DNA from: Hypericum androsaemum
Lineage: Eukaryota > Streptophyta > Magnoliopsida > Malpighiales > Hypericaceae
Length of the DNA: 64,000 nt
Direction: 5' to 3'
Assembly (NCBI GenBank): GCA_963995505.1
Contig: OZ023180.1
Location: 18,800,689 to 18,864,688, forward strand
Shown here: positions 1-9,633 of the stretch, one piece after another
How positions within the stretch are numbered: the first letter of the stretch is position 1
Layout: every line of letters starts with the position of its first letter
Notes under the pieces: generated by a model
Database searches by the model: none
What the model was told of the DNA's origin: nothing
What the model saw: the letters and a program-made list of their open reading frames with translations, nothing else
Position numbers and translations under genes: made by a program

Positions 1-319
1 TTTATTAGTATATCTCAATTTTAAAGTAATACTTTAACACGAATCAAAATATTCCAATAAAAAAATAGAATTGTTACATCTTACATAATTATTGTCATCA
101 TCATTTTTTGTTTTCCAAAAAAATTATATATAGGCAAAAACATAGTGTGTCAACTTTAATTGAGAATTCTCCAAGGATTTTGCAAAGATAAATTTATGAG
201 TAGTGTTGAATAAATTATATTATTGCACATGGTTAAAGATCAAAAAATAATAAAATACTAATCATATTACATACTATTGAAAATTTATTAATATAGTACT
301 AATAATACCATTGTTTTAG

Positions 320-1485
320 GTAAATCCAAAACTCTATGGTGATTTTAGAAGTCGAGCTACAGGATTCTGGACGGTGATGAATGATTTTTTTCAATTTTAA
401 GTAAATTTGTCTCACATTATACTAAATAATTGTGTATATCTCATTAAAAATAAGTTATTTCTTGCATGCAGGAAAATGGAAAAAATGGTTGTTACAATGC
501 ATTATGTTCAGGATTTGTGCAAATACATCCATCCAAATATTTAGGTGGAGGTTTCACAAACGTATCTAGTCCAAGAGAACAATACCTTAAGAAATTCTCA
601 ATAATTAAGGTATCATATTATGTATTAAATTACTATATAAAAATATCTTTGTTTTGTTATCATCTTATGCACTCTAGCCATATATGTGGTCATAAATGAA
701 TTTGAAATGAATTTCATTTTTTAATAAATTCTTCTATAAAATTATTCAAAATTTAAAACTATTGGAATGAAAATGCACTCTAATAAATATATAAAATCGA
801 ATAAAATTATATTATTTAGTTCACTTTTTAAATTTTTATAAGTATATTTGAGTAATTTTAAGACCATAATATGTACCACGAGAATACAAAAAATGCTATA
901 ATATTTCTTAAAAACTCATATTATGTTTCTTAATTTTTGAAACAAGACATAATTACTTTGTGACAAATTATTTATGTCATACAGAAAACATGTTCTTCAA
1001 TTATTTCTTTCTTGTATTGATGGTTTAAATGATCTAATAGGAAAAATGGAAATAATATCCATAGGATAAAGATCAGTTTGATATTTTCAACATATGTCGC
1101 ATTAATTTTACTTTAACCTTTGTAGGATCATTTATCTAATTGGTGGTTGATGATTGATGAGGAAAATATTGGATATTGGCCAATGGAACTATTTACCTAT
1201 TTGGGTAGTGGAGTAAGCATTTCTTTTGGTGAAATAACATATGCACCTATTGGAAAATCTAGCCCACCTATGGGGAGAGGAACATTTCCTACTTTCTCAA
1301 GTAAAATTTCATCCATTTTTGGGAACATCAAAACAGTTGACTCCAATGGTGATCTTCATGATATTGATTATAAACATACAACAACATTTATCGATAGCAA
1401 GAGATGCTATGGATTATCTCGTTTTAGATATTATGGAAAAGCTTTTTCTTATGGTGGTCCAGGCGGAGCAAATTGTGGCATCTAG
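320..1485 (+). CDS. Neprosin-domain (DUF239) protein, 3' exons, 5' partial
   Basis: Three exons join in phase 0: 320-373, 472-609 and 1126-1485 (stop TAG 1483-1485). Acceptors follow ..TTTTAG, ..GCATGCAG and ..TTTGTAG; donors are GT at 374 and 610. The first exon reads VNPKLYGDFRSRATGFWT and the second holds GCYNALCSGFVQ. The third has NWWLMIDEENIGYWP, the MGRGTFP motif, a late cysteine and a terminal YGGPGG. This is the order seen in the C-terminal neprosin domain of plant DUF239 proteins, a family that includes the glutamic-type prolyl endopeptidase of pitcher-plant fluid. Family members are usually secreted, but the signal peptide and activation-peptide exons would lie before position 1. 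No stop or frameshift interrupts the visible exons, so the gene may be functional. I cannot assign the catalytic glutamates with confidence. Confidence 0.85.
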
Positions 1486-1804
1486 ATGATACAATTTTGT
1501 TTCTCTATTGATAATATATCAAATAATTGTTTATCGAATATAAATAAAAAGTTATGCCTATAAGAGGCACTAAACTTATGAGATGTAGCTAACAGAACTT
1601 AACGCATTCATTTTAGAAAAAGTACACTTTAGCACTCTTTGGAATCATGAAGATCACAAGAATAGCATATGGTTTAGAATGAATCAATTGAGTTAATATT
1701 TTTAATTAAAATTACTTAAAGGCACACGCAGATGCGCAAACCCTGCCCATCAAAATGACGTCATTTTTGTAATAACATTGCGCTCCACTTTCGCGGGATA
1801 AGCA
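1486..1804. other. 3' flank of neprosin gene
   Basis: AT-rich, no coding signal. A poly(A) signal AATAAA lies at 1543-1548, about 60 bases after the stop. A perfect 16-base palindrome with a TGACGTCA core lies at 1752-1767. Confidence 0.6.
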
Positions 1805-2228
1805 TGTCACGACCCAAATTCGAGGTCGGTGACCGGCGCTAGACCCAAACCCATTTACAATATCTAACGAGTCTAGCCAGCCTCAAATGTATTTTACTTT
1901 ACAAAATTTTATTCAAATACAATTATTCTTTACATTATCCCCATGATCAAAGTGAACACTGTGGCTACGGAGCTACTAGACAAAAGAGCAAAATGGATGT
2001 CGGAAACTTTATTCAAGTCGTGAAGAAGTAAATTGACTTGACACCAATAAAGCTATCTCCGGATGGATATAAGGCCACATAAATGAACTTGCAAAACTGG
2101 TGAAAGGGGAGATGAGTGTTTTGGAACACTCTGTAAGCACATAGAACATAACATATCAGTTATGTCAGATACATGTGGGAGGGACAGAACTTAACTATGT
2201 CCCACATCAAACCTAGCCAATACGAACA
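1805..2228 (-). mobile_element. 3' end fragment of a TGTCACGACCC-type Ty3/gypsy LTR
   Basis: Starting at TGTCACGACCC, about 420 bases are the inverted counterpart of about 12220-12545, the 3' end of the solo LTR at 9634-12545. Shared segments include the CGGTGACCGGCGCTAGACC stretch, the GAGTGTTTTGGAACACTC hairpin and the CCACATCAAACC stretch. Similarity stops near 2228, so this is a truncated copy of the same LTR family in reverse orientation. No target-site duplication was found. Confidence 0.75.
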
Positions 2229-2784
2229 CTCGGTGTATTCAATGGACACTGATGCCATGCAGTTCATGGCTTTAGCGGCTGAGGAGCGATGGACGGGCAT
2301 TGCGACTTTTCTTCCTCCGTAACAAGGTAAGTTTAAACTTTTTGTGGGATCTTGCGTAAGGTGCTTCGTTAGTTGACCTAGCTCTCTTCATATAATTTTT
2401 CTTATCGTTTTGTGATAAATGTGTTTGGCTTTTGGCCCGCGTTTTGTCTACCTTATCCGCCTTGGTTCTAGGCATTTTTTAGTCCGTTTGTGAGTTGTTT
2501 TATTAATTTTTTTCCTTTGATTGGTTGGTATTGTTGTAACTTCTCCTTTTCTTTCTTTTAGTAATAAAATTTAGCTATTTAGTAAAAAAAATCTTTTTAA
2601 CAACAAGGATTTTTAAACAATTACAAACAAAGCAAATATACTAAAATATACTTTACTGCGATACCCAGGATACTGTAGTGTACTTTTTTCTGAATTTTTC
2701 TATCTATTGTATTAATTTTTCGATAGATTTAAGGGTCTCAAAATAAGTTTGAAAGTCTTTTTTCTTTTGCTTGCTATATTCATG
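2229..2784. other. Unassigned sequence before degraded gypsy element
   Basis: No gene recognised. A 67-codon minus-strand ORF at 2272-2475 is lysine/arginine-rich and matches no family I know. From about 2590 the sequence may already belong to the 5' LTR of the gypsy element, but only the part after 2785 is confirmed by its second copy. Confidence 0.4.
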
Positions 2785-3022
2785 GAATAATTAAGCTCTT
2801 GAAACCTATAAATACTTGATATTATGGGTTAAATGAAAAATTATGATTATTGAAATATTCTATTAACTAAGTTTGAGAACAGAGTTCTCATTTGCTTGTT
2901 ATTACTCACTTGGAAGTCGAATTTGGTATATACTCTTATTATTCTTCTTTATTTTGTTTCCAATCCCCATGATTTGATACGAGTGCTAGAATTACATTCT
3001 TAGTGTCTTTCGCCTTTCTTTC

Positions 3023-4140
3023 ATGGTAGCTAGAAGAGGTGGGTGTGGTAGAGGAAACATCAAAAATTTTGGAGATGAATGAGATGATAAAATTCAAGCA
3101 CTTCGGAGAGAAGTTGATGAGTTGACGGTACGCCTTGAGTGTCAGGAGGCCAGCATCGAATGTAGTTCAATCCAAGGCTATTCCAGTGATGACTCGGAGT
3201 ATGTGAATCCATTTTCTAACAAAGAAATTACTATTTGTTTTGAAAGGTTCACCCGATTCACTAATCCTGTTAAGGTGGACATACCAGAGTTTTATGGTTG
3301 CCTTTGACCCAATGAGTTTCATGATTATTTAAGCGCCGTGGAAATTAATTTTGAGTATAAAGATATCTTGGAGAACTAGAAAGTTAAGCTCATTGCTACC
3401 AGATTTCAAGTTAATAGATCACTTCAGTGGGATAAAAAGTAAGATATGAGAGTGCAAAAAGAAAAATCCAAGATTGCTTCTTGGGAGAAGATGAAAGCAA
3501 GGCTACGTGAAAATTTTCTTTCTGTGGATTTGCTCAAAGTATTATTATGCAATTTAATACTTTGTAGCAAGGCAACAAAAGTATGACTGACTATATGGAC
3601 GAATTTTACAAATTGATGGCAAAAAATTAGCCATAAAAAATCAGAAGACTAACTTGTTGCCATATATGCCGAGGAAGTCAAAGCATCAATTAAAGACGAA
3701 TCTTTTAGAGATGTATCAATCTTGGAACTTCAAAATGCTTATGATTAAGCACTAAAAGTTAAATCTAAATTGAAAAGCGTGGGACTGAAAGGTATGCTGA
3801 TATTCATATTATTTATCCTCTAAAAGATGAATTAAAAAGCAAGGATGTTCGAAAGAAGGGGACCAAAAAAGACGGTAGCTCAGCCCCACAAGCAAAGATA
3901 AGTCATGTTTCACATGTGATCGAACTGGTCATTACATGAACAATTATCCCAATCATAGAAAAGATGCTTGTGCAGTTGTAGTTGAAGAAGAACCACAATT
4001 TAAGATAATGGCCCAATATATGACTAAAATGATGAGCATGAATCTGAGGAGATCGAATTGGAAGAGGGAAAATGTTTGGTGATACAGAGAGTTCTAGCTG
4101 CCCCTAAACAAGAGAATAACAAATCTTGATTAAGGCATAA
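3023..4140 (+). pseudogene. Ty3/gypsy gag with zinc knuckle (pseudogene)
   Basis: ATG at 3023 begins MVARRGGCGRGN. Further on, KVDIPEFYGCL, NEFHDYLSAVE, KVKLIATRF and SKIASWEKMKARLRENF follow the Retrotrans_gag pattern of plant gypsy elements, where the capsid-like protein binds element RNA. A CCHC-type knuckle is read at about 3907-3950 as CFTCDRTGHYMNNY, with the last cysteine replaced by tyrosine. In-frame stops (for example after GDE, GCL and LEN) and frame changes show the ORF is dead. Confidence 0.85.
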
Positions 4141-4169
4141 CATCTTTCGAACGAGGTGCAAATCTCATG

Positions 4170-4584
4170 GAAAGGTACACTTGTTAGTCATTGATGGAGG
4201 CTGTTTTGAGAACTTTGTGTCTTGAGAAATGGCAGACAAGCTTAAAGTAGTTGCCCACTCTCATCCAAATTCTGTCTCATGGATAAAGAAGGATAATGAG
4301 GTAAGAACTGATAAGTAATGGCATGTTTCATTTTCAGTGATAAAAAATTATCATAAAGTTTAATACAAGTGACACCCATGGATGTTGGATATATACTTTT
4401 GGGTCGACCATGGAAATATGATAAGATTTCTATTCGTGATTGTAGAAAGAAATACTATGATGAAAAAAATAAAAAACTATTATTTTTCTATATAAATATA
4501 TCTCTTATCTCAAATCTTCTTACAAAAAAGGAGGGAAGAGCTTTGCTTGCTTTGACAGAATTTGAAAGAGAGGCTCTACATTGA
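4170..4584 (+). pseudogene. Retropepsin-like protease remnant of gypsy element
   Basis: The translation shows LVIDGGCFENFVS, where the usual DSG/DTG catalytic triplet reads DGG, then MADKLKVVAHSHPN and SWIKKDNEV. An intact stretch from 4369 contains PMDVGYILLGRPWKYD, typical of the flap-to-C-terminal part of plant gypsy proteases. Stops split the reading frame. It follows the gag remnant directly, as expected for a gag-pol order. Confidence 0.8.
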
Positions 4585-4639
4585 GAAAAATCTATAGGTG
4601 AAATATAAATCATAATCTTGATCTTGCTGAAGTTCAAGT

Positions 4640-4990
4640 TTCCTACAAACAATTCAGGATTATGGAAATTATTTGGAAAGAATTCAAGAAGAAGTGAAAA
4701 AAAATGAAAAAAGCTATAAATCCTATAAGAATGTTGCTGATATCCACCGACAAGTTCAAGTCTTCAAGGAAGATCATGTCTTGGTTTATTTGAAGAAGGA
4801 CAGGTTTTCTATTGGAACATACAATAAATTCAAGGAAAAGAAGAATTGTCCTTGTTGTGTGTTGAAGAAAATAACTGATAATGCCTACAAGGTTAAACTA
4901 CCAACAACATAAGCACTCATCTTTAACGGTCCTGATCTGACCCAAGCCATGGAGAGAACTATCTAAACTACGAGATGAAGTCTTTCCCGC
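4640..4990 (+). pseudogene. Integrase C-terminal tail of gypsy element
   Basis: The 79-codon stretch 4673-4912 reads ADIHRQVQVFKEDHVLVYL, then RFSIGTYNKF and VLKKITDNAYKVKLP. This matches the C-terminal segment after the integrase core in plant gypsy pol proteins. It follows the protease with no RT/RNase H/integrase core between, which marks the deletion junction. A weak continuation (NGPDLTQAMERTI, SFPPGEDD) runs to about 4990. Confidence 0.75.
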
Positions 4991-5029
4991 CTGGAGAGGA
5001 TGATGCAATCAAAACTTGTTGAATCTCTC

Positions 5030-5553
5030 TGTGATACCCCAATTCTGAAAAGACTTAAGTAATTTGACTAGTACTATCTATTTCATCAAGGTGCACATTC
5101 TTTTTCGGCACACATCCTAAGAAAAGTCCAAGGTTAAATGCGTCAGGATGGGTGACGTCCTGGAAAGTTTTTGGGATATGTGCCAGTGAGGACAAAGCAC
5201 TATAGAAAATACATGTGTTTGTCTGTGGAGACAGTCAGTCAGATCACGGGGCGTTATATTTGGTATCAGAGCAAAAAATGATTTTGGAATTGTTCTGTGT
5301 TCTGGATTATTCGGATGGCGCGATGAGGACGTCGTGTATTTAAAGATGGGTGAATGTGATACCCCAATTCTGAAAAGCCTTATGATTTGATTGGTACTAT
5401 CCATATCAACAAGGTGCACATTTGGCCAGGAGTAGAATCAGGATGGGTGACCTCCTGGGAAGTTTATAAGATGCATGCGAATAAAGACAAAACATTCTAA
5501 AAAAGATATGTGTTGGTCTGTGGAGACTGTCAGTCGGATCACGGGGCGTTGCA
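5030..5553 (+). mobile_element. Cassandra-type TRIM with 5S-rRNA-like LTRs
   Basis: Two direct LTRs, 5030-5258 and 5355-5553, start TGTGATACCCCAATTCTG and end in GGGGCGTT plus TA or GCA. A 96-base interior (5259-5354) has an initiator-Met primer site TGGTATCAGAGC at 5261-5272 and a purine-rich tract (AAAGATGGGTGAA) just before the right LTR. Each LTR carries AGGATGGGTGAC(C/G)TCCTGG(G)AAG, the box C region of plant 5S rRNA. The left LTR also keeps a box A-like GGTTAAATGCG; the right LTR lacks about 30 bases there. This combination defines Cassandra, a non-coding non-autonomous LTR element. Flanks CTCTC and CTCAC give a 4/5 target duplication. Confidence 0.9.
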
Positions 5554-5861
5554 CTCACAATGGCTAGTAATTAAGTCATAAGTTTATCTAGAAAACTCAG
5601 ATTCATGCATTGTTCATTATATTGGAAAGACAACATAATGATGTTTCTATCCATATGTTATTTTCAAATTTCAAATCATTCTAACAGTTGTGATCCCTCA
5701 AAGTAACATTTATAACACAGAGTCACAAAACAAGTTTTAAGTCATTTTTTTAAAAGTAGATTTTCGTCATGACCAGAATTTGAACCCTAGTAACTCCTCA
5801 CCCTCTCCCTTCCCTTACACTATTACAACAATTTCTCGTTTGGTAAGTCATTTTTATACAT
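5554..5861. other. Sequence between Cassandra and right LTR block
   Basis: No coding signal. Probably leftover 3' internal or LTR sequence of the degraded gypsy element, but no second copy in the window confirms it. Confidence 0.35.
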
Positions 5862-6004
5862 TGAATAATATGCTCTTGCAACCTATAAATACTTCGTATT
5901 ATGGGTTAAACGAGAGATTATGATGATTAAATATTGTATTAATCAAGTCTGAGAATATAGTTCTTTGATATTCCCTTCTTGCAATATCAATCTCTTTTAT
6001 TTTA

Positions 6005-7503
6005 GGATAAATTATCCTCATGTCCTTAATCTATGTTATAATTATGGATAGAGTCCCTAATTTTTTTAAAATTATTTAGTTGTCCTTACTCTTTGTATAA
6101 ATGTTGGTCTCACATCTCTGGTGCCAGTATCAAAGATTTTCTCCAGCAAAGAGCCACCTAAAAAGACCGAAATACCCCTCTGTAACATATTAAGTCCCTC
6201 TGTTAAAAAAAACTAGGGCAGTATAAAAGCCCATAACACTTCACTTTACTCTTACCTTTCTCCCAAATTAAAATTCTTCTCTTCTCTCATTCACTTTACT
6301 CTTTCTATGACCTAATCGACCAACCCAAATGAAAATCCCCTCGTTATTGAAGCTCTATGTAAGCTTCATTGGTGTGTTTCAAGATTGGGAAGAAGGTTGG
6401 TTCGAAGCTTTGGTTCTCCTTGGTCTAGGTTCAAAGCTTGGTGTCGCAGTCTGGGTTCGAAGATTTGGTGTCGAAGTTTGGGTTTTCAAGGTTTGGTTGA
6501 GTTTAGTGTTTCCTAGGTGGGGTTGAAACTAGTGTCGAATCTGATTTTTTTTAGCTAGCTTGAAGTTTTAGGATTTCCAATGTCTTCCTCGAATGCTTCA
6601 TATGAGTTCGATGATGGTACAAGATACATGAACATTGAATGTAGATGTGGTGGTTGTGCATTGGTCAAAATTGATGAAAGTGAAAAAAAGGATCGATTGT
6701 ACTACTCTTGTGCGAGAAATAGTTTTAAATGACTTGGTGGCGTGTTCTGCATGATTTTGGTTATCGGTCTATGAATGATGAGTTGAAGAAAGATGTTTCG
6801 AACATGGTTGCTGAAAAATTTGTTGAAGAACTCAATTTGATGATGGAGATGTTGAAGGAGCAAGTTACTAATAACAACATTGGCTTAGTAGATTTATTGA
6901 AAAAAACTTGTAATTGTGTTGATTATGTGTAATATTTTTCTTTCTTTCCATGTTATGTCAAGACAGTGAAGTTGTAATTGTGTTTGTTCAAGTTGTGTCA
7001 AATAAAAAGAACTTCAAGTATTGTTTAAATGCATCAAATAAACTCCAGGTATATAGCTGGTTCAAAATCAGTTTTGCATTATATCTAGTCCGGCAAAATA
7101 ATCCAACTACTTCAAAATCAAGTCGAACAAGTTCTAGCTAGCTATATAATTCTTCAAGTTGTAGCTCCCCTGCCTCGACCAGCAGCTCTGGTGCCTTAAC
7201 CAGTAGCTCCCCTGCCTCGACCACCAGCTCCCTTGCCTCTTCGAGTTCCAAACTTTGTCACTCCTATACTACTACTTCCAAACTCAAGTGCCCTAGTTTT
7301 TTTTAACAGAGGGACTTAATATGTTACTGAGGGGTATTTTGATCTTTTCAGGTGGTTCTTCGCTGGAGAAAATCTATGATTCCGATACCAGAGACCTGAG
7401 ACCAACATGTTTACAAAGAGCATGCACGGCAAAATAATTTTTGAAAAAGCAGGGATCCTACCCATAATTATGACATAGACTAGGGACCCATGGTAATTTG
7501 CTC
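6005..7503. mobile_element. MULE-1: Mutator-like element with about 200-bp TIRs
   Basis: About 200 bases at 6005-6210 reappear inverted at 7297-7503. Shared segments include AATTATCCTCATGTCC versus AATTACCATGGGTCCC, TATGTYATAATTATGG, and the CTGGTG..AGATTTTCTCCAGC..AAGAGCCACC run ending in a TAACAGAGGGACTTAATATG arm. The 9-base flanks TTTATTTTA (5996-6004) and TTTGTTTTA (7504-7512) differ at one base, as expected for a Mutator-type target duplication. The interior has a TATAAAA box at 6213-6222, a pyrimidine-rich leader and a GRF zinc-finger ORF. Confidence 0.85.
6580..6935 (+). pseudogene. GRF-type zinc-finger ORF carried in MULE-1
   Basis: ATG at 6580 starts a 50-codon ORF (stop 6730-6732), MSSSNASYEFDDGTRYMN followed by the zinc-binding pattern CRCGGCALVK..RLYYSCARN. 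This is the CxCG..C spacing of GRF zinc fingers, which bind single-stranded nucleic acid and occur in many transposon-linked plant genes. After the stop, the +2 frame (6729-6932) continues with TWWRVLHDFGYRSMNDELKK and a leucine-rich, coiled-coil-like tail, so one frameshift appears to split an original protein of about 110 residues. It lies in the middle of MULE-1 behind a TATA box and leader, so it may be the element's own cargo gene. Confidence 0.6.
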
Positions 7504-7984
7504 TTTGTTTTATTTCCAATTCTCATTCACTGAAGCATTCCAAGCTCAAACAACTACGAAAGCGGCAAGTTATATACATGGAAGAAATATAACACGTACC
7601 AGGAAGTATTGAACAAGTTCTTTTCCCATTTGTGCTTTGTTAGGTGAAAGTTTGTGTGGGAAGTGTGATTGAACATTAGTCCTAAAAAATATAACATAAA
7701 GTAGTAGATACAAGTTTGACTTTGTATGTTGCTTTGACTTGGTCTTTTCATTGCATTTTATTTACCAAATCCTTTTTTCTAAGAGGCCTTCCTTGTTCTC
7801 CTCGTATTGCTAATTAGGGAGATTCTTTCTTTTCCTTTGATAGTCCTTTCGTCCTTTCACAAATCCGAGGCATTCTAATATGGTATCAAATGTGAGAACT
7901 CGTATGGGATCTGTGGCCCATTGTTGTCCACCAACCCCATGTGTCTTGACATTAAACATTCAAATTGTTTGATCATTATTACAA
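7504..7984. other. Unassigned AT-rich stretch
   Basis: No coding signal supported. Contains AATATGGTATCAAATGTGAGAACTCG near 7880, which resembles a retroelement primer-site region but has no LTR beside it that I can confirm. Confidence 0.35.
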
Positions 7985-8200
7985 TCTTTTAAAATGTAGA
8001 CGCAATTTGTTTCTCATGGTACTAATAAACTTAAGAGAGAGACACTTGATATTTGTGTCAAAATTCGAGGCATCCCTCTACAGGTTTGGGCGGTTTTCTT
8101 CCTCGAATGGATTACTTCCTCCCTGGGTAATTTTAAGGCTGTTCACAAGCTCTCGTCTACTAGTGGCTTTCGTGCTTTTTTCTTCGACAAACCTCAAATT
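7985..8200 (+). repeat. Tandem-duplicated segment, copy 1 (complete)
   Basis: Runs from TTTTAAAATGTAGACGCAATTT to TTCTTCGACAAACC. Its first half recurs at 9538-9633 and its second half at 12546-12650. One frame of the second half reads RFGRFSSSNG..LVAFVLFSSTN and another reads FKAVHKL; neither is enough to name a family. Confidence 0.8.
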
Positions 8201-8205
8201 ATTAT

Positions 8206-9534
8206 GTACAAATTACCCTCTAGTCCTTGGTCTATTGTAAAATTACCACTCAGATCCCTGCTGTTTAGAAAATTATTTAGCCATCCCTTCTTTTCAAAAA
8301 AATGTTGGTCTCGGGCCCTGGCTAACGTCAGCGGTCTTTCTTTCATTTTTTTGTCAAGGAAATGACCAAATACCCTTCAATAAAAAACAAAAAAAATTTT
8401 CTTCTTCAACCTTTGGAAAACCATCCTATTCAACCTCTAATCAACCAAAAAATGCTCGAAATAACCAAAAAACCCAAAAATATTCAATCAGTTCATTGAA
8501 CCCTCATCCTTCCTTGCAAGAACAACAAAGAGATGAAACACAAAGAAAATTGGTCATCTTCGTCGACAATCTGAGAGATGAAGCAAAGAGATGAAACCCT
8601 CATCTTTAATAAAAAATAGAGAAAAAATGATTAATTCAAGAAAATTGGTCATCTTCATTCACAATTTGAGATCTAAGGACAAACAAAGAGATGAAACACA
8701 AAATTGGTCATGTTGCTACTGCTAAACCCAGAAAATCTCATCATATTCAAACCCAAAAAACCACAGCAGGCCCCACGTCGATGTTGTCCTCTACCTCAGG
8801 CCTCAACACCTCGACAATGACACCGCCAATAATTCTAATGAGGAGCGGGCCCTACGTCAATGTCATCCTCTACCACGGGCCTCAACACCTCGACGATGAT
8901 GCTGCCACTGATGAGCCCAACGAGGAGTGGGCCTCATGTTAACATTGTCCTCAACCCCGGGCCTCCACACCTCGACGACAATACTACCTCTGATAAGCCC
9001 GACGAGAAGCGAGCCCCACATCAACATCGTCCTCTACCCAGTGCCTCGACACCTCAATGATGATGCCACCACTGTCAACGAGCCACGATGAGGAGTTGGC
9101 TCCCACGCTGGATGATTTGGACCTCTGAAGCCGCCTAGGTTATCATGCTGGTGGTCGTAGAGGCAGGGTCGGTCTAGGTTTTTGGGTGACGAAGATTTTT
9201 GGGTTTGGTTGTTCGATTAAAGTTTAATGTTCAATCGCTGTCACTTTTCGAGGATGAAGATTTATTGGTTTGGTTGTTCAATTGAAGATTGAGAATTTTT
9301 GGGTTTGATTGATTAGGTTGGTGTTCATAGTGTTTTAGAGTTTAAGGAAGACAATTTTTTTGTTGAAGGCTATATTGGTCTTTTCTTTGACAAAAAAAAA
9401 AAGACCGCTGATGTTAGCTTGGGACCCGAGAACAACATTTTTTTGAAAAGTAGGGACGACTAAATAATTTTTTAAATGGCAAGGACCCGAGAGGTAATTT
9501 TACTATAGACCAAAGACTAAAGAGTAATTTTTCC
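8206..9534. mobile_element. MULE-2: foldback/Mutator-like element with about 150-bp TIRs
   Basis: About 150 bases at 8206-8350 return inverted at 9390-9534: AAATTACYCTYTAGTCYTTGG, TAAAATTACC, the TTGGTCTCGGG..GGCTAACGTCAGCGGTCTT arm. The TIR resembles those of MULE-1, MULE-4 and the short element at 17532. The interior has an A-rich leader and a GC-rich minisatellite, and no transposase. No clean target duplication; it sits exactly at the junction of two tandem copies of the 7985-8200 segment. Confidence 0.8.
8769..9065 (+). repeat. Four-copy GC-rich minisatellite inside MULE-2 (about 80 bp unit)
   Basis: Each unit contains GGGCC.ACGTCAATGT, a TCCTCTACC block, GGGCCTCAACACCTCGACGA and GCCCRACGAGRAGC. 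Overlapping short ORFs (8691-8942, 8860-9060) are by-products of the repeat, with phrases such as HLDD and SGPHVN repeating. Confidence 0.75.
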
Positions 9535-9537
9535 TTT

Positions 9538-9633
9538 TTAAAAATGTAGAGGCAATTTGTTTCTCAGGGACATATAAACTTAAGAGTAAGACACTTGATA
9601 TTTGTGTCAAAATTCGATGCGTCCTTCTACAAG
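9538..9633 (+). repeat. Tandem-duplicated segment, copy 2, left half
   Basis: Matches about 7988-8080 of copy 1 (AATGTAGAGGCAATTTGTTTCTCA, ACACTTGATATTTGTGTCAA). It stops at TCTACAAG, where the solo LTR begins. Confidence 0.8.

Larger units (their letters stand above)
2785..5985 (+). mobile_element. Degraded, internally deleted Ty3/gypsy retrotransposon
   Basis: Two LTR-homologous blocks bracket the element, 2785-2928 and 5862-5985. Both carry an ACCTATAAATACTT TATA-like stretch followed by TATTATGGGTTAAA. A degenerate initiator-Met primer site (TTTGGTATAT) follows the left block near 2920. Between them, in order, are gag, zinc knuckle, aspartic protease and the C-terminal tail of integrase, all full of stops. 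Reverse transcriptase, RNase H and the integrase core are missing between about 4585 and 4640, so a large internal deletion has occurred. A Cassandra element sits between the integrase tail and the right LTR block. Confidence 0.85.

Noticed and set aside
5117..5419. 100-codon minus-strand ORF
   Set aside because: Lies within the non-coding Cassandra element; the strand and frame match no protein.
5030..5553. A true 5S rRNA gene
   Set aside because: Only the box A to box C part is 5S-like, it is diverged and within repeated LTRs with primer site and polypurine tract, which fits Cassandra.
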